Shown: one piece after another, positions 62,356-64,000 of the stretch
Position numbering within the stretch: position 1 is the stretch's first letter
Layout of the letters: each line of letters begins with the position of its first letter
Assembly (NCBI GenBank): GCA_013203955.1
Contig: JABMOY010000126.1
Span: 42,003 to 106,002 of the forward strand
Reading direction: 5' to 3'
Length of the DNA: 64,000 nt
From: Rhodospirillales bacterium
GTDB taxonomy: Bacteria; Pseudomonadota; Alphaproteobacteria; Rhodospirillales; Casp-alpha2
Program-made: the position numbers and the translations under genes
The notes under the pieces: generated by a model
Told to the model about the DNA's origin: nothing
What the model saw: the letters and a program-made list of their open reading frames with translations, nothing else
Database searches by the model: none

Positions 62356-63465
62356 ATGTTACGCCGCCGTTTTTTAACCGGGGCCACCAGGGGAATAGCC
62401 GGGGGGTTAGTTGCGACTACCGCCGCTTCTGCTTTTCCCGCACCCGCGCTGGCCCAAGGGGTAAGGCGCTTGAACATGGTGACCACTTGGCCTCGGGATT
62501 TCCCGGGCCTGGGTACCGGCGCCCAGCGACTAGCCGACAGCATCACCTTAATGACCGGCGGAAAACTGTCGGTCAAAGTGTTCGCGGCGGGCGAGCGGGT
62601 GCCGGCTTATGAGGCCTTTGATGCCGTTTCCGCCGGCGCCGCCGATCTCTATCACGGGATCGAGTACTACTGGCAGAACCGGTCGCGGGCTTTCAACTTT
62701 TTTGCCACTGTTCCCTTCGGCCTGACGGCGGGCGAAATGGCGGCATGGATTTACCAAGGCGGCGGCCAGGCGCTGTGGGACGAGCTTTCCCGTGGGTTCA
62801 ACATTAAACCCTTTCAGGTCGGCAATACGGGCGTTCAGATGGGCGGCTGGTACAATAAGGAAATCAACGCGTTAGAAGACTTCAAGGGCCTTAAAATCAG
62901 GATGCCCGGGTTGGGGGGCGAGGTCGTCAAGCGGTTGGGCGCCGTTCCCATCTCCTTGCCGGGGTCGCAGATTTTTCCGGCCCTTACTTCAGGCAAAATT
63001 GACGCCACCGAATGGGCGGGGCCTTGGAACGATCTTACCTTGGGCTTTTACAAAGTCGCCAAGCATTACTATTTCCCCGGCATCCACGAACCGGGTACGG
63101 CGCTTTCTTCCGGCATTAATTTAAAAGTGTGGGAAAGCTTAAGCGCCGATCAAAAAGCCATCGTCACCCAGGCCATGGCGGCGGAAAACATTCTGTCCCG
63201 GTCCGAATTCAGAGCCCGCAACGCAGACGCCCTGAATACCCTTCGCGGAAAACATCAGGTTGATTTTCGACGCTTTTCCGATGATGTCTTGAAGGCCATG
63301 GGTACCGCCGCTGGTGCCGTAGTCGGGGATATCGGCGCCGGAGGGGATCCGCTGACAGGTAAGATTTATGAAAATTTCAAATCTTTCCGTAAGAAAGCCC
63401 TGTCTTGGACACACATCGGCGAACAGACTTTCCAAAACGCCCGCATCCTGCCGTTCAAGTACTAA
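62356..63465 (+). CDS. TRAP transporter substrate-binding protein (DctP/TakP-like)
   Basis: Twin-Arg-like signal MLRRRFLTGATRG; MVTTWPRDFPGLGTGAQRLADSITLMTGGKLSVKVFAAGERVPAYEAFDAVSAGAADLYHG. Confidence 0.93.
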   Translation: MLRRRFLTGATRGIAGGLVATTAASAFPAPALAQGVRRLNMVTTWPRDFPGLGTGAQRLADSITLMTGGKLSVKVFAAGERVPAYEAFDAVSAGAADLYHGIEYYWQNRSRAFNFFATVPFGLTAGEMAAWIYQGGGQALWDELSRGFNIKPFQVGNTGVQMGGWYNKEINALEDFKGLKIRMPGLGGEVVKRLGAVPISLPGSQIFPALTSGKIDATEWAGPWNDLTLGFYKVAKHYYFPGIHEPGTALSSGINLKVWESLSADQKAIVTQAMAAENILSRSEFRARNADALNTLRGKHQVDFRRFSDDVLKAMGTAAGAVVGDIGAGGDPLTGKIYENFKSFRKKALSWTHIGEQTFQNARILPFKY

Positions 63466-63518
63466 GGTCATGTCCTTAATATATATCATCGAAATTAGGC
63501 GATAGTTTACCACGCCCC

Positions 63519-64000
63519 ATGCCAATCCTTCCCGCCAATTCCCCGGCCCGTCGTATCCTTAGTGAGGTGTTCGGCTATTCCTCGTTCCGAACTGGGCAGG
63601 AAGAAGTCATCGCCAATATTCTAGACGGGACCAGCGTGCTCACGGTCATGCCTACGGGGTCGGGTAAGTCGCTGTGCTTTCAAATTCCGGCCCTGGTCCG
63701 GGTCGGACTGACCGTCGTCGTCTCGCCGTTGGTGGCCCTGATGGAGGACCAGGTGGCGGCACTCAAGCTCGATGGCGTCGGCGCCGAGACCATCAATTCG
63801 TCCCGCGACCGCGAAACAAACGTAGACACTTGGCGTCGTGTTGCATCGGGTGCGATCCGCCTGCTTTACATCTCGCCGGAACGGCTGATGACGGAACGCA
63901 TGCTGGCGGCGCTGCAACGTTTGGGCATCGTTCAGATCGCCATCGACGAGGCCCATTGCATTGCGCGCTGGGGGCCGTCTTTCCGGCCCGACTACGAGGC
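63519..64000 (+). CDS. recQ: ATP-dependent DNA helicase RecQ (5' part, cut by window edge)
   Basis: VFGYSSFRTGQEEVIANILDGTSVLTVMPTGSGKSLCFQIPALV; VVVSPLVALMEDQVAAL; IAIDEAHCIARWG. Confidence 0.93.
   Translation, partial: MPILPANSPARRILSEVFGYSSFRTGQEEVIANILDGTSVLTVMPTGSGKSLCFQIPALVRVGLTVVVSPLVALMEDQVAALKLDGVGAETINSSRDRETNVDTWRRVASGAIRLLYISPERLMTERMLAALQRLGIVQIAIDEAHCIARWGPSFRPDYE

Overview
The window is a gene-dense stretch of an alphaproteobacterial (Rhodospirillales-like) chromosome, judged from gene content and order; no taxonomic search was run. Much of it is conserved core synteny. One block is dusB-ntrB-ntrC-ntrY-ntrX-trkA-(D-amino-acid aminotransferase, HAD)-hfq-hflX. A second is rpmF-plsX-fabH-ihfA-merR-tRNA-Pro. 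A third is glyA-nrdR-ribD-ribE-ribBA-ribH-nusB-thiL. Other recognisable genes are ispDF, cutA, hppA, bamE, icmF, hemB, cheW, ilvA-type threonine ammonia-lyase, motA/motB, bpt, an orphan TRAP binding protein and the start of recQ. The accessory part is about 1.4-12.6 kb: FkbM methyltransferase, DUF6165-like protein, two glycan-type membrane or GT9 proteins, three B12-binding radical SAM enzymes, a GHMP sugar kinase and a GT2. Less expected signals are: a 34-bp perfect palindrome just upstream of a small ribbon-helix-helix-like gene; an XRE-type HTH domain in frame with HemB; an unannotated intergenic small-RNA candidate with a strong terminator and a CRP-like upstream site; a MotB tail with a thrice-repeated LPGLxxIxKRQ motif; a hexanucleotide repeat encoding an (EA)n tail on Hfq; and a BigR/SqrR-like ArsR regulator with a 66-residue Cys-Cys spacing. 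All product calls come from reading translations by eye; no database search was possible.
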